Source: an uncultured Candidatus Entotheonella sp.
GTDB lineage: Bacteria; Tectomicrobia; Entotheonellia; Entotheonellales; Entotheonellaceae
DNA: 64,000 nt
Reading direction: 5' to 3'
NCBI GenBank assembly: GCA_951828535.1
Contig: OX639990.1
Span: forward strand, 2,653,300-2,717,299
Shown here piece by piece: positions 10,127-19,582 of this stretch. Under the pieces are notes generated by a model. It worked only from the letters and a program-made list of their open reading frames with translations. It did no database searches and had not been told where the DNA came from. Each line of letters opens with the position of its first letter. Positions within the stretch are counted from its first letter, which is position 1. The translations under genes and the position numbers were made by a program.

Positions 10127-11299
10127 CTAGGCAGAAAGAATGGCGTTGAAGCGCAACGCGATGCAGGTAATATCGTCCGATTGCGGCGTGTCTTCGACAA
10201 AGAGATGCACGGCATCGACCACCTCATTCACGACATCGCGGGCGGTCGCCTGCTTGAGACTCGTCAATTTCTCGTCGAGGCGCTCTTCTCCGAACTCCTC
10301 GCTACGGGCGTTCTGGGCTTCGCTGATGCCGTCGGTGTAGAGGAAGAGCGTGTCGCCAGGGTTGAGCTGGACTTCGCCATCGACATAGCCGTGACCGGGA
10401 AACACACCCAGCACGACGTTCCCGGTCGTCGGAAGCATTTCGACCCCGGAATCGCTGCGGACCAAGCGAGGCGGATTGTGCCCGCCGTTGCAATAGCGGA
10501 AGCTGCCGTCTCGCAGGTCGAGAATGCCATAGAAAACGGTGACGAACACGCAGGACTCGTTGTCCTCGGCCAGCAACTCGTTCACTTCGCTCAGGCAACG
10601 AGCGGGAGACGCGAAATTTCTCACCGCGCCCTTGAGGAGCGTCTGCGTCACCATGGTGAACAGGGCAGCGGGAATACCCTTGCCGGAGACGTCGGCGATG
10701 ATCAATCCAATCAGCGCATCGTCGAGGCTGAAATAGTTGTAGAAGTCCCCGCCGATTTCCCGGGCCGGGATCATCATGGCCTGGATTTCGTGGGTTTCGC
10801 TGTGTGAGCGATCGCGCGGCAGGATTGACATCTGAACCTGGGTTGCCACTTCGAGTTCGCGCGTGATGGCAACCAACCGGTCCCTCGATTCAAGCGCATT
10901 TTGCATCGTTTCGATATGTTTGAGGGTCTTTCGGATCGTGATTTCGAGATCGTTGAAGTCGATGGGTTTGGTGACGAAGTCGAACGCACCCCGGTTCATG
11001 GCAGTGCGGATGTTTTCCATGTCGCCATAGGCAGAGACGATGACGGCGCGTATTTCAGGCCGGATCTCCTCGAGTTGGCTCAACAGCGTGAGTCCGTCCA
11101 TGACTGGCATGTTGATATCCGACAACACGAGGCGGATTTCGCGGTGTTCGGCAAGTTTTTCGAGGGCTTCCTTGCCGTTGTGTGCGAAAACGAAATCAAT
11201 CTCGTCTTGTCGAATGAGCCGACGGAATTTCTGGCGGATAAGTAGTTCCAGATCTTCTTCGTCATCTACCACGAGAAGTCGGGTGGGTGATTTACTCAA
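10127..11299 (-). CDS. Response regulator with PP2C (RsbU-type) phosphatase output
   Basis: The protein has 390 residues. Residues 1-125 form a receiver domain with the acidic pair at D12-D13, phospho-acceptor D61 (LSDINMPVMDG) and K111 (VTKP). A helical linker leads into a SpoIIE/RsbU-type PP2C phosphatase with metal-binding signatures GGDFYNY, ADVSGKG and LYTDGISE. Such proteins dephosphorylate STAS-domain antagonists once the receiver is phosphorylated. The STAS gene is 28 bp upstream and the cognate-looking histidine kinase is two genes downstream, so a linear path from kinase to phosphatase to STAS protein is the likely function. Confidence 0.93.
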   Translation of the reverse strand: MSKSPTRLLVVDDEEDLELLIRQKFRRLIRQDEIDFVFAHNGKEALEKLAEHREIRLVLSDINMPVMDGLTLLSQLEEIRPEIRAVIVSAYGDMENIRTAMNRGAFDFVTKPIDFNDLEITIRKTLKHIETMQNALESRDRLVAITRELEVATQVQMSILPRDRSHSETHEIQAMMIPAREIGGDFYNYFSLDDALIGLIIADVSGKGIPAALFTMVTQTLLKGAVRNFASPARCLSEVNELLAEDNESCVFVTVFYGILDLRDGSFRYCNGGHNPPRLVRSDSGVEMLPTTGNVVLGVFPGHGYVDGEVQLNPGDTLFLYTDGISEAQNARSEEFGEERLDEKLTSLKQATARDVVNEVVDAVHLFVEDTPQSDDITCIALRFNAILSA

Positions 11300-11327
11300 G
11301 GCCCAAGTCCTCCTTCCAGTGCCGTCT

Positions 11328-11678
11328 TCACAGCGCCGCTAGGGTGTCGTCGCGACTGTCGTAAATCGAGAGAATGGCACTGAAACCGCTAATCTCGAAG
11401 ATGTGGGCGATGGGGTCGCTGAGCCCAAAAAACAGCGTCTTCCCCCCTTCTCCCTGCAGGCGGCGAGCCGTCATCAGGAACACCCGCAGGCCGGCACTGC
11501 TGATGTAGTTCAGGTCCTTGAAATCGAAGACCAGAACCTTTTCGCCCACCTCGAGTTGCTCCCGGATGGCACCTTCCAGGACAGCCGCGTTGCTTCCGTC
11601 CACCCGCCCCTGCGGAGAGACGATAACGGCCTTTTCAACGCGCTCGGTTTGAATCGACAGTGTGCTCTCGTCCGCCAC
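11328..11678 (-). CDS. STAS-domain anti-sigma factor antagonist (RsbV/SpoIIAA-like)
   Basis: This 116-residue single-domain protein starts at GTG, the start overlapping the upstream stop by 1 bp (TAGTG). The STAS core is clear: VDGSNAAVLEG, then LNYISSAGLRVF with S61 aligning to the phosphorylated serine of SpoIIAA/RsbV. In the partner-switch scheme its phosphorylated form is released from the RsbW-like kinase and its dephosphorylated form sequesters it. The kinase gene is immediately upstream and the PP2C phosphatase immediately downstream. The third partner, a sigma factor or other target, is not in this window. Confidence 0.9.
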   Translation of the reverse strand: MADESTLSIQTERVEKAVIVSPQGRVDGSNAAVLEGAIREQLEVGEKVLVFDFKDLNYISSAGLRVFLMTARRLQGEGGKTLFFGLSDPIAHIFEISGFSAILSIYDSRDDTLAAL

Positions 11679-12130
11679 TAGCCTTCTCCTTCAATCAGGT
11701 GTCTCACTGTGATGCGATTGCGCCCGTCGACGCGTTCGTATGCTGTGCTGTTGGCGAATTGCTTGACCAGGAAAACCCCGAGCCCTCCGATGGGCCGCTC
11801 TTCAAGCCCTAGGGTCGGGTCCGGCTCCGGGGCCTCCTCGAAAGGGTTGAACGCATCGGCGTTATCCTCGAGTTGAGCCACCACGGCGCCTTTGTCAACA
11901 AGGAGACGCAACCGAAGCTCGGGTTCAGGAACCTTAGGTAAACCATAGGTTATGCTATTTGTAATGAGTTCGTCCAGCATGAGGTTCAGGTGGCTCTGGA
12001 CCGCGTCGCTCAACGCGTGGGCGGCCCCGAATTCCTGGATGATGCCCACGAGCGCCGCAAGGGCGGAAAGGTCCGGGGCAAGGGCAATCTCGACCGTTTT
12101 GCTGTCCGGTGAAGGTTCGCAAGGCTGCAT
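11678..12130 (-). CDS. RsbW-like serine kinase / anti-sigma ATPase
   Basis: This 150-residue GHKL-type ATPase has the N box DELITNSITYGL, a G1-like box (LEDNADAFNP) and a glycine-rich GGLGVFLVKQF motif, as in RsbW and SpoIIAB. Its stop overlaps the STAS gene start, so the two are translationally coupled. Family knowledge: such proteins bind and inhibit a target and phosphorylate their STAS antagonist. It begins 30 bp after the alpha-E gene. Confidence 0.88.
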   Translation of the reverse strand: MQPCEPSPDSKTVEIALAPDLSALAALVGIIQEFGAAHALSDAVQSHLNLMLDELITNSITYGLPKVPEPELRLRLLVDKGAVVAQLEDNADAFNPFEEAPEPDPTLGLEERPIGGLGVFLVKQFANSTAYERVDGRNRITVRHLIEGEG

Positions 12131-12159
12131 CAGTCTCTCCCGTGGGCGTTCGTCAATGC

Positions 12160-13143
12160 TTAAGGAACGGACGCAAATTCCGTCGGGCAGGACATGTAAG
12201 TTCGTTCCAGGGTCTCATGACATACCCGACACAAAGTGACCTGATCATTGAGGGTATTCCTCCCTTTGTCACCAACCGCCAGGCTCGTTGTCGGACGGGA
12301 GAGAATCGAGGCCAGACGACTGGCCATCTCATGGGGCGCCGCGGAAATTCGCCCCGCAGCCGGCGGGTCGATTGCTTCCAAACTGCCCCGAATTCCGTTT
12401 ACTGCAAAACACAACGCATGGGGCAGCCCGGCATCATATACCAGAAAGTCCAACACCTTTTCTTCCCTGATCTGGGCACCGTGCAATTGACAATAGGCTT
12501 CAAAAGCATCGCAGGCCCACAGAAGGCCAACCCAGTCGCCTTTTCCCTCGGCAGGATCTTTAGTAGTGGCACAGTGCGCTTCGAGAAGAGAGCCAACGAG
12601 CTGGACGCGCTCGATGAAACGCCCGAGGCGCATGAAGTGCCATCCTGTGTCCTGACGCATAGAGCTTGCGCAAATGCCGTCGAAGAGTTGCACGGCTTGG
12701 ATGACGTCCCGATACAGCATGGCGGGGTCGCGCCTCCAGACGTCGAGGAGCGCGAATTCCTGCAAGCGCAGGTACTCGCGGTTGAGGCTCGACCAGATCG
12801 CACTGCTGACGGCGTCGCGTACTTGCCGGGCGTTTTTCCGAGCCGCGGTCAGGCAGACCATGATGGAGTTGGGATTGGCCGCCTCGAAGGTGAGATAGTC
12901 TGTCAAGGTATAGCCATCAGCGAACAGAAAGTCGTCCTCGTCTGCCGCGCTGCTGTAGGTATCCGCACCCGGGGGCTGGGTGCCGAGACTGCGGAAAAGC
13001 CGCCGCCAGCCTTCCGCAATGTCCCGGGCCGGGCTCGCAGGGAGGCGCTCCAACTGCAACCCGATGAGGCGGGCCATGTATTCGACGCGCTCCAGGTAGC
13101 GGTTCATCCAGTAAAACGAATCGGCCACCCGCGCAAGCATCAT
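12160..13143 (-). CDS. Alpha-E domain protein (DUF403)
   Basis: The 327-residue, largely helical protein starts with [20 protein letters not shown], the hallmark of the alpha-E (DUF403) family, and continues with the conserved [17 protein letters not shown] segment and a paired helical repeat. Family knowledge: alpha-E proteins are encoded beside circularly permuted ATP-grasp enzymes of unknown product, thought to make a peptide or peptide-like compound. Its ATG overlaps the stop of the ATP-grasp gene (ATGA), as usual for this pair. No transglutaminase-like or proteasome-like partner is next to it. Confidence 0.9.
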   Translation of the reverse strand: MMLARVADSFYWMNRYLERVEYMARLIGLQLERLPASPARDIAEGWRRLFRSLGTQPPGADTYSSAADEDDFLFADGYTLTDYLTFEAANPNSIMVCLTAARKNARQVRDAVSSAIWSSLNREYLRLQEFALLDVWRRDPAMLYRDVIQAVQLFDGICASSMRQDTGWHFMRLGRFIERVQLVGSLLEAHCATTKDPAEGKGDWVGLLWACDAFEAYCQLHGAQIREEKVLDFLVYDAGLPHALCFAVNGIRGSLEAIDPPAAGRISAAPHEMASRLASILSRPTTSLAVGDKGRNTLNDQVTLCRVCHETLERTYMSCPTEFASVP

Positions 13144-14648
13144 GGCTTATCCCCTTCGAGGATCCAGGCGTCCTTGGCGCCGCCGCCTTGGCTCGAGTTT
13201 ACCACGAGGCTGCTCTTGCGCAGAGCCACGCGGCAAAGCCCGCCTGGCATCACCCGGGTGTCTTCCCCATGCAGCACGAACGGTCTGAGGTCCACGTGGC
13301 GCGCCTCGAGCCGCCCCTCAACGAGACAGGGCGCGCGCGATAAGGCGAGCGTAGGCTGGGAAATGTAGTTCTCGGGCTTGGCGCGGAGTTTGTCCGCAAA
13401 TGCCTCCCGCTCCTCGCGGCTCGCGTGGGGGCCCACCAGCATGCCGTAACCGCCCGATTCACCCACCGCTTTCACGGCCAGGTGCTCGAGGTTTTCGAGC
13501 GTGTAGGCCAGCCCTTCGGGTTCCCGGCACAGGTGTGTTTCCACGTTGTCGAGGATAGGGTCCTGGTCGAGGTAATAGCGGATCATGCGAGGCACATAGG
13601 CGTATACCGCCTTGTCGTCTGCCACGCCGGTGCCGGGCGCGTTGGCGAGTGCGACACGACCGGAACGATAGACCTCGAATAGGCCGGGCACCCCGAGGCG
13701 GGAATCGGGACGGAAGGCTTGCGGGTCGATGAAATCGTCGTCGATGCGCCGGTAAAGGACGTCCACAGGATGCAACCCGCGCACCGTGCGCATGCACAAC
13801 CGTCCGCCGTGCACGAGCAGGTCATCGCCTTTGACGAGTTCAATGCCCATTTCCCGGGCGAGGAAAGCGTGTTCGTAGTAGGCCGAGTTATAAACGCCGG
13901 GCGTCAGCAAGGCAATCGTCGGTTCTTCCCCCTGCCGGGGCGCCAAGGCGCGAAGCACCCGAAGGAGTTCCTGTCCGTAGTGCTCAACCGGTCGCACGTG
14001 ATAGCGCCGGAAGATCTGGGGAAAGGCGCGGCGGATCGCATCCCGGCACGCCAGCATGTATGAGACCCCGACGGCACCCGGAGATTGTCCTCCAGCACCA
14101 TGAAGCCGTTCCCGGTCCGCACGATGTCGCTGCCACATACCGACACGTAGGCCCCGAGCGGAACGTTCACACCCTCCATTTCGGGACGGTAGTTTGGACA
14201 GCCGTACACGAGATCGCGCGGTACCGAGCCGTCGCGCAGAATGTGTCCTTTATCGTAAGACATCTGCCAAAAAGAGGTTCAGCGCCTGTACGCGTTGGAT
14301 GAGCCCTCGTTCAATGTGCGTCCATTCCCGGGCGAGCAAAAGGCGGGGAACGCAATCGATGGGGAAAGCCCGTTCGATGGACGCCTCGTCGCCATAGACG
14401 GTGAAAGTAATACCCTCGTGGAGAAATGAGCGAGTTACGCGGTCCTGCAGCCGCTCGACCTCTTCCTGCGGCATGCCGCACATTTCGTTGATGAGCCTCC
14501 GATAGTGGGCGCGCGGCTGCTCTGCGGATTCAAAGGTCTCATCGAAAAAACGGGCATCGGTCTCATAGCGTTCAAAGAGCAAACGCGCCGAGCGGTTGTC
14601 CCGCCCCGAATCTGGCCCGCGCAAATTGCTCGAGGTTGTGCGTTCCAT
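13140..14648 (-). pseudogene. Circularly permuted ATP-grasp protein (DUF404/DUF407), two frameshifts
   Basis: Homology to the CP_ATPgrasp family runs from the ATG at 14648 to the TGA at 13140 but uses two frames. The first part ends prematurely (ALNLFLADVLR, stop near 14250). Removing one T in the TT at 14257-14258 restores the family sequence [15 protein letters not shown]. The second break is a run of four Gs (minus strand, 14066-14069) where five are needed to pass from [10 protein letters not shown] to [11 protein letters not shown]. The two shifts are +1 and -1, so only about 63 codons are out of frame. With both corrected the protein is about 502 residues, normal for the family, and conserved blocks such as [20 protein letters not shown] and SQGGGAKD are intact. 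It is either a very recent pseudogene or a double sequencing error in short homopolymers. Confidence 0.85.
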
Positions 14649-14782
14649 GGCGGCATCTTTCGCAAGCTTTAATGGAATGTCAAATTACACTTTGCCAACC
14701 TGACCTTCCACCGCTTATTGAGACATCCTTAACGCGCCCGCCATCATAAGCAGGAACGGGAATACAAGCCTTCTTTTCCTTC

Positions 14783-14810
14783 TTGTAATTGGGGGATACT
14801 GGTGTATTTT
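14783..14810 (+). promoter_or_regulatory. Candidate sigma-70 promoter for the YjbQ-like/RNB pair
   Basis: TTGTAA (14783-14788) and TATTTT (14805-14810) are separated by 16 nt in the divergent gap before the ATG at 14858. Each matches 4 of 6 consensus bases. The rest of the 209-bp gap shows nothing else I can name. Confidence 0.35.
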
Positions 14811-14857
14811 AGCGGTGTCTGGAGTCCAGCGTCCTACCTCAGGACAGGAGTCATCCC

Positions 14858-15871
14858 ATGGCCGTTCAACCCGTAGAGTTTAATTTGGCCATCTGCCCCA
14901 AGCGACGCTTTGAGATTGTCGACGTTGCGTCCCTGATTCGCGCCCAAGTCGGCGAGGAGTTGAACCAGTACCGCAAGGCCGCATACTGCTCGTTTCACAC
15001 CACGGCCGGCTACCTGGAGCAGGCTGTCTGCGCGCGCCTGGGCTATAGCCACAAGCAGCTCGCTCCCCTTATCCGCGCCGTCCAGAAAATTTTCCCCCAC
15101 AACGCCGGCTATTTTCACGACCGCATGCAACTGCGCGACGAACTCAGTGAGAGCCAAAAGGAAGAGGAACCAATCAACGGTGATTCGCACCTGACCTTTA
15201 TCAGCGCCGGTCTCAACAACTGCGTCATTTATCTCCACCACCCCGACGAGCCGGTCTACTTCATCGAGCTCGACGGCATCTACAAGCACCACCTGCGCCA
15301 GCGCCGCACCACGGTCATGGCGTATTCCGACACGGAAGTGGTGCATCGCGGCCGGGTGGAGATTCCGGTCAGCGAAGGCCGGGCGATCGAGGCCTTCAAT
15401 CTTAAGGACCCCCGCTACGGCCTTTTCTCACAGGTCGCGGACTGGTCCCGGCAACACGGCGTCGAAAAGGGCTATATCGACATCCGCCTGGCACCCGAAG
15501 AAAAGCACGTCGGCATGACCGTCAACGAGTACGAGACCCTGTTGATGCGCAACGATTTGCCCCAGGCCCTTATCGACCCGCTGCGCTTCGCGCTCCAGCG
15601 CGGCAATGACGTTGTACAACTCTACAACTACCTGATGGATCAAGTTCCGGTGGGGCGCTCGATGATCGATCGTATTTTTGCGGCCCTCTCGACACCCGCC
15701 AAGCGCATCCTGCGCCTCAAGCGCCACATCCGATTACTGGTCTCCGACAGTGCGGAGGCCGGGTCCAACCACATTCTCCACGGCACCTACCAAAGTCCGA
15801 TTCTGGTCCAATACCACCCGGCCCCGAGTGGTGTGCGCCACCTGAACATCGCGTTGCACCGCTTCATCTGA
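14858..15871 (+). CDS. YjbQ/UPF0047-like domain protein
   Basis: The 337-residue protein has an AGGAG ribosome-binding site ahead of its ATG. The N-terminal half carries the UPF0047/YjbQ landmarks in order: a conserved FHTTAGYLEQ segment near residue 50, a hydrophobic-aromatic PHNAGYFHDR block, and GDSHLTFISAGL near 110. Family knowledge: the compact (~140 aa) YjbQ proteins have weak thiamine-phosphate synthase activity and an uncertain role. This protein is more than twice that length. Its C-terminal half (about 190-337) is mostly helical and I do not recognise it. It precedes the RNB exonuclease gene by 41 bp on the same strand. The assignment is by motif pattern only. Confidence 0.6.
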   Translation: MAVQPVEFNLAICPKRRFEIVDVASLIRAQVGEELNQYRKAAYCSFHTTAGYLEQAVCARLGYSHKQLAPLIRAVQKIFPHNAGYFHDRMQLRDELSESQKEEEPINGDSHLTFISAGLNNCVIYLHHPDEPVYFIELDGIYKHHLRQRRTTVMAYSDTEVVHRGRVEIPVSEGRAIEAFNLKDPRYGLFSQVADWSRQHGVEKGYIDIRLAPEEKHVGMTVNEYETLLMRNDLPQALIDPLRFALQRGNDVVQLYNYLMDQVPVGRSMIDRIFAALSTPAKRILRLKRHIRLLVSDSAEAGSNHILHGTYQSPILVQYHPAPSGVRHLNIALHRFI

Positions 15872-15912
15872 ACAGGTGCGGCACGTTACGCCGCTTTCAC
15901 AGGAACTCCCCC

Positions 15913-17730
15913 ATGAACACCGCCGCCCTTCAGCCCGACAGTCTGGTACTGTTCAAGAACCGTCCGGCCCGCGTGCTGCAGGCCGGCGACAGCTTAGAAA
16001 TCGAGCTCGAAAACGGCAAGATGCTGAAAGTGCGGCCCAAGGACGTCGCGCTGCTGCACCCCGGCCCGCTGCACGCTCTGGCAGATCTGCGGGCCGAGGA
16101 CGGCGATGTGGAGACGGCATGGGAGCTATTGGCAGGTGGTCATACGACGCTGGCCGAATTGGCCGAGCTGGTTTATGGCGCCTACACGCCGCCAACGGCG
16201 TGGCGGGCCTGGCAGCTCGTCGCCGAGGGTCTGTATTTTGGCGGCACCATGGTGGAGATCATTGCGCACACGGCAGAGGAAGTGACTCGGAAACGCGCCG
16301 CACGCGAGGCTAAGGCCGCCGCGGAACACGCCTGGTCCGATTTCATGGGACGGCTGCGAGCCGGGAAACTGGTGGCCGAAGACCGCCGACATCTCGGCGA
16401 GGTCGAGGCCTTGGCCCTGGACAAGCGCACCAGCAGCCGTACGCTGCGTGAGTTGGGCCGGACGCAGAGCCCCGAGCGCGCCCACGCCCTACTGTGCGAG
16501 TTGGGCCACTGGGACGTTACTGTCAATCCCTATCCGCAACGCCTGGAGGTGGACACCCGCGTTCCCCAGGCCGCCCTGCCGGATCTGCCGGATGAGACAC
16601 GCCTTGATCTCACCCATCTGGACGCTTTCGCCATCGACGACGAGGGCAGCAAGGACCCCGACGACGCCCTGAGCTGGCACGACAACCGCCTGTGGGTGCA
16701 CGTCGCCGACGTGGCTGCTCTGGCGCCGCCGGACAGCGACGTGGACCTGGAAGCACGTGCCCGCGGCTGTAATCTCTACCTGCCGGAGGGCACCATTCCG
16801 ATGTTGCCGCCCGCGGCCACCCACACGCTGGGACTGGGACTGCAGGAGATATCGCCGGCGCTGTCGTTCGGCTTGGAGGTGAACGCCGACGGTGGCGTCG
16901 TGAAGACCGAGATGGTGCCGAGTTGGGTGCGTGTCACGCGGTTGACTTACGGAGAAGTGGAAACTCGCCTTGAGGAATCGCCGTTCAAGGAACTGATGCG
17001 TCTGGCTGAGCTGTCGCAAGCCCGGCGGCGTGCCCAAGACGCGGTGTTCATCGAGTTGCCGGAGTTGAAGATTCAGGTGAAAAACGGCCAAGTCAGTTTG
17101 CAGCCGCTGGCGCCCCTGAAAAGCCGGGATCTGGTGGCGGAGGCAATGCTGCGGGCCGGCGAGGCCGTGGCGCAGTTTGCCTTGGCGCAGAACATCCCCT
17201 TGCCGTTTACCACCCAGGCCGTGCCCGAGGCGCCCCAGGCGGTTGAGGGGCTGGCGGGCATGTTTGCCCTGCGGCGCACCCTGAAGCGCAGCGTGCAGAC
17301 GGGCGAACCGGCACCGCACGCCGGCCTCGGCCTCACCGCTTATGCCCGCGCCACCAGTCCCCTGCGACGCTACCTGGATCTGGTCGTGCACCAGCAACTA
17401 CGGGCATATTTGCGCGGCGACCCGCTGCTGGACAGCCAACAGATTCTCGAGCGCGTCGGCGCCGCCGAGTCCGTTACCTACAACCGTCACCAAGCAGAAC
17501 GCCTCACTCGCCGACACTGGACGCTCGTTTACCTGCTCGCCCACCCCGATTGGCGTGGCGTCGGCGTTGTCGTCGAAAAACGCGGTCCCCGAACGACCGT
17601 CCTCATCCCTGACCTCGGGCTCGAACCCGTCCTCATCCTCCGCGACAATCCGGACCTGAACACCGTCCTCCTTCTCGCCCTTAGCGGCGTCTCGCTGCCG
17701 GATCTGGAAGCATATTTTCAGGTTGTGTAG
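15913..17730 (+). CDS. RNB-domain ribonuclease (RNase II/R family)
   Basis: The 605-residue protein has an N-terminal OB/helical region and a central RNB domain. The four metal-binding aspartates are visible as D242, D248, D250 and D251 in AIDDEGSKDPDDAL, and the catalytic arginine motif is ARATSPLRRYLDLVVHQQL. A C-terminal S1-like barrel is suggested by GVVVEKRGPRTTVLIPDLG. Such enzymes degrade RNA processively 3' to 5' in the cytoplasm. At 605 residues it is slightly shorter than E. coli RNase II and has the divergent N-terminus common in cyanobacterial and some proteobacterial homologues. It ends 87 bp from the convergent nrfD-like gene. Confidence 0.9.
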   Translation: MNTAALQPDSLVLFKNRPARVLQAGDSLEIELENGKMLKVRPKDVALLHPGPLHALADLRAEDGDVETAWELLAGGHTTLAELAELVYGAYTPPTAWRAWQLVAEGLYFGGTMVEIIAHTAEEVTRKRAAREAKAAAEHAWSDFMGRLRAGKLVAEDRRHLGEVEALALDKRTSSRTLRELGRTQSPERAHALLCELGHWDVTVNPYPQRLEVDTRVPQAALPDLPDETRLDLTHLDAFAIDDEGSKDPDDALSWHDNRLWVHVADVAALAPPDSDVDLEARARGCNLYLPEGTIPMLPPAATHTLGLGLQEISPALSFGLEVNADGGVVKTEMVPSWVRVTRLTYGEVETRLEESPFKELMRLAELSQARRRAQDAVFIELPELKIQVKNGQVSLQPLAPLKSRDLVAEAMLRAGEAVAQFALAQNIPLPFTTQAVPEAPQAVEGLAGMFALRRTLKRSVQTGEPAPHAGLGLTAYARATSPLRRYLDLVVHQQLRAYLRGDPLLDSQQILERVGAAESVTYNRHQAERLTRRHWTLVYLLAHPDWRGVGVVVEKRGPRTTVLIPDLGLEPVLILRDNPDLNTVLLLALSGVSLPDLEAYFQVV

Positions 17731-17790
17731 GGTTGGAGATGGGCGAATGTCATCCGACATCCCATCGCGCCACGCAGGTTGTGGAAGAAA

Positions 17791-17816
17791 ACGGTGCTGC
17801 GCTGGAGAAGCACCGT
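17791..17816 (-). terminator. Rho-independent terminator of the formate dehydrogenase operon
   Basis: An 8-bp perfect stem (ACGGTGCT/AGCACCGT) with a 10-nt loop sits directly after the NrfD stop codon. On the minus strand it is followed by TTTTCTTCC, a typical intrinsic terminator. Confidence 0.75.
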
Positions 17817-17817
17817 A

Positions 17818-18828
17818 TCACCCGCCGGAAATGGGCGGGATGGGCCATACGGAGGGCGGGAAGTCAAGCGGTGCGCTGAGGTCGCCGCCCCAGACGATGA
17901 CGCAGCGCAAAAGGATGCCGCCGAGGAGGACGAGGGCGAATTTCGGGACGGTAAACAGGACCCTGTGCCATCCGAGGGGTCGGGTGAGGCAGTCGAGAAG
18001 GAATTCGACAAGGGTGAGGAGTAGGGGGACGGTGAGGCCAAGGCCGATGACGCCCCACCAGAACCAGGGGGCCAAGGCGCCGCGGGTGACGTATTGGTAT
18101 ACATGTGCGCCGCCTTTGGGAGCCACAAATTCGCCGGTGGGGGCGTGCTGGCCGGAGCCGGCAAGGTAGGTCATGAAGTTGTAGATCTCGAACAACTCCA
18201 AGAGGATGAACAGCGCCACGGCCATGCTGATCCAACGCACGACGCTGTGCGCGGTCTGCGGCTGTGGGCCGCGAAACCACAACGCCACGAGGCCTACCAA
18301 GCCGCTTGCCGCCAAGCCGGTGGTGATGCCGGAATTGAGGAACAGGAAAGGCAGGTACTTGCTCGACCACAGCGGCACGAAGGTGCCGCGGCTGAGCAAC
18401 AAGCCGGTGTAGACGGCAAGCATGAGGAGGACCGGCAGACCCACGAGCCCCACAAGGCGGCGCACCCAAGCCGCGCCGCCGCGATACCATAGGGCGGCGT
18501 AGAGCAGCACCAGCAGGGTGCCGACCCCGACAATCCAGCCGCCACGCGTCATCCAAGAGTCATAGTTGGTGAAGAACAGGGGAAACGCTAGGCCGCGCTC
18601 CGGCTTGCCGAGGTGCACGGTGAGAAAGAATCCGGCCAGGGCGAGGGTCACGATGGCACTATACGATGACACCTTCGAAAGCAATGCAGCGCCTTGCCAC
18701 TTGCGCTCCATTAGATCCGCGACCACGGCAGCCAGAAATATCCCCGACGTCAACCCGCCGAAAAACAGGTACAGCGGTACGTGCAGGCTGTAGCTCCATT
18801 TCGTTTGCCACAGGATGATCGGTTCCAC
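17818..18828 (-). CDS. nrfD: NrfD-family membrane anchor of formate dehydrogenase
   Basis: The 336-residue, strongly hydrophobic protein has about eight to nine membrane helices, starting with YSLHVPLYLFFGGLTSG, which matches the NrfD/PsrC family. It starts at GTG with GAGAGG four nt upstream. Family knowledge: NrfD subunits anchor a molybdoenzyme and its ferredoxin subunit to the membrane and exchange electrons with quinone without haem. It is the last gene of the operon, after the catalytic and iron-sulfur subunits, and takes the place of a cytochrome b gamma subunit. Confidence 0.88.
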   Translation of the reverse strand: MEPIILWQTKWSYSLHVPLYLFFGGLTSGIFLAAVVADLMERKWQGAALLSKVSSYSAIVTLALAGFFLTVHLGKPERGLAFPLFFTNYDSWMTRGGWIVGVGTLLVLLYAALWYRGGAAWVRRLVGLVGLPVLLMLAVYTGLLLSRGTFVPLWSSKYLPFLFLNSGITTGLAASGLVGLVALWFRGPQPQTAHSVVRWISMAVALFILLELFEIYNFMTYLAGSGQHAPTGEFVAPKGGAHVYQYVTRGALAPWFWWGVIGLGLTVPLLLTLVEFLLDCLTRPLGWHRVLFTVPKFALVLLGGILLRCVIVWGGDLSAPLDFPPSVWPIPPISGG

Positions 18829-18894
18829 GCTGCCTCTCCGGGCCCGGTCGCGGCGCCCTGGATGAAATATCGGATTCCGCTACCTTGCTCCGAC

Positions 18895-19548
18895 CTACTT
18901 GCTCTCTGGGTAAGCCGTCCCCCAGGCCCAGCCGCCGCCGCCAGAACCGCGCGCCGCCATGCGCTGACGCACCACGTTGGCCACTTCCTCGCCGTCGCCG
19001 GCAACCAGCGCCTTGGTCGAACACACCGACGCGCACATGGGCAGCTTGCCCTCGGCAATGCGGTTGGAGCCGTACAGCCGGCGCTCGCGGTCCGAGAACG
19101 GTTCTTCGGGGCCGCCCGCACAATACGTGCATTTATCCATGACGCCGCGCGCGCCGAACGGCGACGACTTGGGAAACTGCGGCGCCCCGAACGGGCAGGC
19201 GTACAGGCAATAGCCGCAACCGATACACGTCTCCTTGTTTACCTGCACGATGCCGTCTTCGCGGTGATACAACGCGTCCACCGGACACACCGCCACGCAC
19301 GGCGCTTTGGAGCAGTGCATGCACGGCACCGCCACGTTGGACTCGCCGGCCTCGCCCTCATTCACCGTTACAACACGGATGCGCGCGATACCCTCGGGCA
19401 CGTTGTTCTCGTTCTTGCAGGCCACTTCGCAGCCGCCGCACTCGATGCAGCGCTTCACATCGACGTAGAACTTCAGCCGCGCCGGGGCGTGTTTTGCCTG
19501 GGGACCCTCTGACTCACGAAACGGAATGGTTACTTGCGTCTGTGCCAT
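18895..19548 (-). CDS. fdhB: Formate dehydrogenase iron-sulfur (beta) subunit
   Basis: The 217-residue protein has four cysteine clusters for [4Fe-4S] centres: CIECGGCEVACK, CMHCSKAPCVAVCP, CIGCGYCLYACP, and a split cluster CTYC with CASVC near the C-terminus. This is the FdhB/DmsB/NrfC pattern. It lacks the C-terminal membrane helix of E. coli FdnH/FdoH, which fits with anchoring by the NrfD protein downstream. A GAGAGGAG site precedes the ATG. It passes electrons from FdhA to NrfD, on the periplasmic face if the complex is Tat-exported with FdhA. Confidence 0.92.
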   Translation of the reverse strand: MAQTQVTIPFRESEGPQAKHAPARLKFYVDVKRCIECGGCEVACKNENNVPEGIARIRVVTVNEGEAGESNVAVPCMHCSKAPCVAVCPVDALYHREDGIVQVNKETCIGCGYCLYACPFGAPQFPKSSPFGARGVMDKCTYCAGGPEEPFSDRERRLYGSNRIAEGKLPMCASVCSTKALVAGDGEEVANVVRQRMAARGSGGGGWAWGTAYPESK

Positions 19549-19582
19549 GCTCTCGGCTCCTCTCTCGGCGGTACGCGCCTGC

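Noticed and set aside
12109-13368. 419-codon plus-strand frame opposite the alpha-E and ATP-grasp genes
   Set aside because: Shadow of minus-strand genes; low-complexity translation.
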